The translations under genes were made by a program, and so were the position numbers. Under the pieces are notes generated by a model. The model searched no databases. It was not told the DNA's origin and saw nothing but the letters and a program-made list of their open reading frames with translations. From assembly GCA_905215275.1 (NCBI GenBank), contig CAJMPE010000093.1, forward strand, positions 1 to 7,677: a stretch of 7,677 nucleotides of DNA, given 5' to 3'. The stretch's first letter is position 1. Each line of letters starts with the position of its first letter. The DNA comes from an uncultured bacterium. Its GTDB lineage: Bacteria > Actinomycetota > Coriobacteriia > Coriobacteriales > Coriobacteriaceae. This document shows positions 5,544-7,677 of this stretch, piece after piece.

Positions 5544-6839
5544 TTGAATAGCCAGCTGATCCAACAGGGCCGCGCCGCTTATCGCGCGGGTGATTTTTCC
5601 GCTGCCGCCCAGATGCTTGGCGCGGCAAAGACTCCCAACGAGATCATGGGTGAGGCCGACCACCTGCGCGGCAACGCCCTGATGCATCTGGGCATGTACG
5701 CCGAGGCCGCCGAGGCCTATGCTGCCGCCCTCAACGACGGCGCCTATGGCAAACGCGGCGCCCTGCTCACCAACCGCGGCAAGGCGCTCGCCGCGGTGGG
5801 CGACTACACCACGGCCGCCCAGGCGTTCTCTGCAGCTACCCAGGACGCCTCCTACGCCACGCCTTTTAAGGCCTACCTGGGTCTGGGCAACGCGCTGTTC
5901 CAGTCGGGCGACTATGCCAACGCCGGTACCGCCTTCCGTCAGGCTGCCATCGACGGCGCCAACCCGGCTCCTGCCGCCGCCCTCGGCGATCTGGGCCGCT
6001 GCTTCATCAAGCTCGGCCGCCCCGCGGACGCCGTTGAGACCTACCGCACGGCTATCGACTTTGCCGGCCCGCGCGACGATACGCGCGCCCTCAACGCCGG
6101 CATGGGCCAAGCGCTTTCCGCCGCCGGCCGTCCCTCCGATGCGCTCGATGCCTTTAACGCCGCTACTGCCGATGGCATCTACCAGCTCACGCCCGAGCAG
6201 GCCGATGAGCTTGCCCGCGTGCACGACTCGCTCGCCGCGCTTTCGGCCCAGACGGCCATGTCCACGGCCCCGGCTCCCGCGATGGACGCTCCCGCTGTCG
6301 ACCCGCTCGATCCCACGGGCGCGACCGGTCAGTTTATGCCCGACCCCTCTGACACTGGCTTCTTTACGCTGTCTGAGTCCGAGATGGTCCAGCAGGACCG
6401 CAAGCAGGCCAAGGTTCGTCGTCGCCACCGCCACACGGGTCTCAAGATCTTCCTGGTAATGCTTCTGCTCATCGTGATCGCTGCCGGCGGTCTTGGCTAT
6501 GCTTATACGCGCGGCATGGGCTGCCCCTCGCAGGAGTCCGTCATCACCGACCTGTTCCAGGCTGCCGGTGACGGCGATACCGCCAAGGCCGAGTCCTGCC
6601 TGGCCTCGAGCTTGTCCGAGGACGCCAAGGCGATGATCATCTCCTCGATCCCGCAGGGCGCCACCGTCTCCATCGAGGGTATGGATCAGTCCATGACCGA
6701 GACCACCGCCAAGGTGAAGGCTTCGCTGTCCAAGGGCGGCGAGCAGGAGTACACCGTTAAATTCGTGCGCTCCGACAACCATATCGGCTGGGCCGTTTCC
6801 TCCTTCGATATCGATTTCTCGGCCGCTGACAACCAGTAG
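5544..6839 (+). CDS. TPR-repeat single-pass membrane protein of unknown function
   Basis: The 431-residue protein has about six tetratricopeptide-like repeats (about 4-29, 38-66, 72-100, 109-137, 144-172, 182-210) with the typical G-x-A-L...G-x-Y/P-x-x-A-x-x-A-Y/F pattern. Their period is 36-37 residues rather than the usual 34, because the loops after the second helix are longer. A linker rich in Pro, Ala, Asp and Thr (about 220-290) leads to a basic cluster (RRRHRH, 292-297) and one transmembrane helix (302-321). By the positive-inside rule the TPRs are cytoplasmic and residues 322-431 outside. The outer domain starts CPSQESVITDLFQAAGDGD and resembles the small NTF2-like or DUF4878-type domains of envelope proteins, though I am not sure of this. 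TPRs usually bind partner proteins; the partner is unknown. It is translated from a TTG, is co-transcribed with the cyclophilin, and ends in tandem stops TAG TGA. It precedes mreB on the same strand. Confidence 0.88.
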   Translation: MNSQLIQQGRAAYRAGDFSAAAQMLGAAKTPNEIMGEADHLRGNALMHLGMYAEAAEAYAAALNDGAYGKRGALLTNRGKALAAVGDYTTAAQAFSAATQDASYATPFKAYLGLGNALFQSGDYANAGTAFRQAAIDGANPAPAAALGDLGRCFIKLGRPADAVETYRTAIDFAGPRDDTRALNAGMGQALSAAGRPSDALDAFNAATADGIYQLTPEQADELARVHDSLAALSAQTAMSTAPAPAMDAPAVDPLDPTGATGQFMPDPSDTGFFTLSESEMVQQDRKQAKVRRRHRHTGLKIFLVMLLLIVIAAGGLGYAYTRGMGCPSQESVITDLFQAAGDGDTAKAESCLASSLSEDAKAMIISSIPQGATVSIEGMDQSMTETTAKVKASLSKGGEQEYTVKFVRSDNHIGWAVSSFDIDFSAADNQ

Positions 6840-6861
6840 TGACCTTATGGGATTTGGCTCT

Positions 6862-6896
6862 GCCCGGCGCTTCACCGCAAGTGAGGTGCCGGGCTT
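6862..6896 (+). terminator. Strong hairpin after the TPR gene, probable terminator
   Basis: GCCCGGC (6862-6868) pairs with GCCGGGC (6888-6894). The stem continues as G.T, then CTTCAC with GTGAGG (one G.T pair), giving 14 bp around the loop CGCAA. It lies 22 bases after the stop codon. Only two T follow (6895-6896), so termination may be partial, allowing some read-through into mreB. Confidence 0.6.
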
Positions 6897-6903
6897 GCGC
6901 TAG

Positions 6904-6909
6904 TATGAT
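6904..6909 (+). promoter_or_regulatory. Possible -10 box of mreB
   Basis: TATGAT lies 45 bases before the mreB start. No -35 box is visible at 16-18 bases, since that region is the 3' side of the hairpin, and there is no TGn extension. It is listed because mreB otherwise has no promoter between the hairpin and its start. Confidence 0.25.
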
Positions 6910-6944
6910 GGGCTAGTAGTTTTCCAGCAATCATCCAACACATC

Positions 6945-6949
6945 AGGAG
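6945..6949 (+). promoter_or_regulatory. Ribosome binding site deciding the mreB TTG start
   Basis: AGGAG is 5 bases upstream of the TTG at 6955. The in-frame ATG codons at 6967 and 6973 are 17 and 23 bases away, too far to use it. Confidence 0.7.
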
Positions 6950-6954
6950 TTGCG

Positions 6955-7677
6955 TTGTTTTCTTTGATGGATATGTTCTTCGGTAGCTATGCGGGCGATC
7001 TCGCCATCGACCTCGGCACCGCCAATACGCTCGTCTCCGTGCGCGGCAAGGGCATCGTCATCCGCGAGCCCTCCGTTGTCGCTATCGACAAGAACGACGA
7101 GCGCATCCTGGCAGTCGGCATCGAGGCCAAGCGCATGCTCGGCCGTACGCCCGGCAACATCGTGGCCGTTCGTCCCCTTAAGGACGGCGTCATCGCCGAC
7201 TTCGATGTCACCGAGGCCATGCTTCGCTATTTTATCGACAAGGCTTCCGAGAAGCGCTATCCGTGGACTCCGCGTCCGCGCGTTGTCGTCTGCGTTCCCT
7301 CCGGCGTCACGTCGGTCGAGAAGCGCGCCGTCTTTGAGGCTACGATCCAGGCCGGCGCTCGCCAGGCCTACCTGATCGAGGAGCCCATGGCGGCTGCCAT
7401 CGGCGCCGACCTACCCGTCGAGGAGCCCACGGGCTCCATGGTCATCGATATCGGCGGCGGCACCACCGAGGTCGCCGTTATCGCTATGGGCGGTATTGTC
7501 GTGTCGCAGTCCATCCGCATTGCCGGCGACGAGTTCGACCAGGCTATCCTCACCCATGTTCGCGATGCCTACAACCTGGCTATCGGCGAGCGCACGGCCG
7601 AGAAGGGCTACCAGAAGGCCATCGTCTACCAGACCGGCGGCAAGAGCGAGGCCGAGGAGGGCGGCGGCGTCTGCCAG
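6955..7677 (+). CDS. mreB: Rod shape-determining protein MreB, N-terminal part
   Basis: MreB is the bacterial actin homologue that forms membrane-bound filaments and guides side-wall peptidoglycan synthesis. The first 241 codons are present, against about 340 for the family, and the frame runs off the right edge. Visible motifs are IDLGTANT (18-25, phosphate loop 1), MLGRTPGNI, the segment around VRPLKDGVIADF, VCVPSGVT, LIEEPMAAAIGA (140-151) and VIDIGGGTTEVAVI (163-176, phosphate loop 2). The N-terminal MFSLMDMFFG is hydrophobic enough to act as a membrane-targeting segment, as known for other MreBs. The TTG start follows from the Shine-Dalgarno spacing. After GERTAE (211-216) the sequence becomes GYQKAIVYQTGG followed by a Glu/Gly-rich stretch, where the family normally continues with an I-K-x-x-I-G-S-A type helix. 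This looks like an insertion in subdomain IIA or a local divergence. mreC and mreD would be expected downstream. Confidence 0.95.
   Translation, partial: MFSLMDMFFGSYAGDLAIDLGTANTLVSVRGKGIVIREPSVVAIDKNDERILAVGIEAKRMLGRTPGNIVAVRPLKDGVIADFDVTEAMLRYFIDKASEKRYPWTPRPRVVVCVPSGVTSVEKRAVFEATIQAGARQAYLIEEPMAAAIGADLPVEEPTGSMVIDIGGGTTEVAVIAMGGIVVSQSIRIAGDEFDQAILTHVRDAYNLAIGERTAEKGYQKAIVYQTGGKSEAEEGGGVCQ

Noticed and set aside
5523..6875. Minus-strand open frame of 450 codons opposite the TPR gene
   Set aside because: It is a Gly/Arg/Val-rich shadow of a GC-biased gene. The plus strand shows regular TPR repeats, a transmembrane helix and a good ribosome binding site.

Overview
The window is GC-rich and almost fully coding. 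It looks like the chromosome of an actinobacterium of the Coriobacteriia, most likely Collinsella or a close relative. This rests on base composition, strong G/C third-position bias, frequent GTG/TTG starts with good Shine-Dalgarno sequences, and gene content (AroF-type DAHP synthase, CtpE-like P-type ATPase, double zinc-ribbon membrane protein, TPR membrane protein, MreB). It is judged by eye, without a database search.

Layout. (1) The left edge holds the first 145 codons of a DAHP synthase gene on the minus strand (1-435), reading out of the window. (2) Positions 436-638 form a divergent control region: a minus-strand promoter candidate and a terminator-like hairpin for the DAHP synthase, a short GC palindrome, and a clear sigma-A type promoter for a tRNA. 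(3) tRNA-Arg(CCG) lies at 639-715 with an intrinsic terminator at 727-760. (4) A ten-helix P-type ATPase (791-3514) follows, with an unusual basic, lysine-rich C-terminal tail of about 108 residues. (5) Positions 3515-3729 contain a striking nested inverted repeat (two 38-bp arms, each a smaller palindrome itself) and then an extended -10 promoter. (6) A double zinc-ribbon, single-pass membrane protein of unknown function lies at 3730-4884. (7) A well-formed promoter at 4921-4950 drives a cytoplasmic cyclophilin (4990-5532) and, 11 bases later, a TPR membrane protein (5544-6839), probably as one transcript ending near the strong hairpin at 6862-6894. (8) The 5' part of mreB (6955 to the right edge) starts at a TTG.

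How the genes relate. The DAHP synthase (aromatic amino acid entry step), tRNA, ATPase and MreB are separate housekeeping functions. The zinc-ribbon and TPR proteins share a design: a cytoplasmic binding module, a basic segment, one transmembrane helix and an outside domain of about 110-200 residues. They sit either side of the cyclophilin and just upstream of mreB, so an envelope-related role is possible but not shown. I see no mobile element with a transposase, no CRISPR array, no prophage and no defence system. The items most worth a second look are the nested inverted repeat, the basic tail on the ATPase, the MreB sequence that leaves the family consensus at the right edge, and the hairpin overlapping the DAHP synthase promoter.
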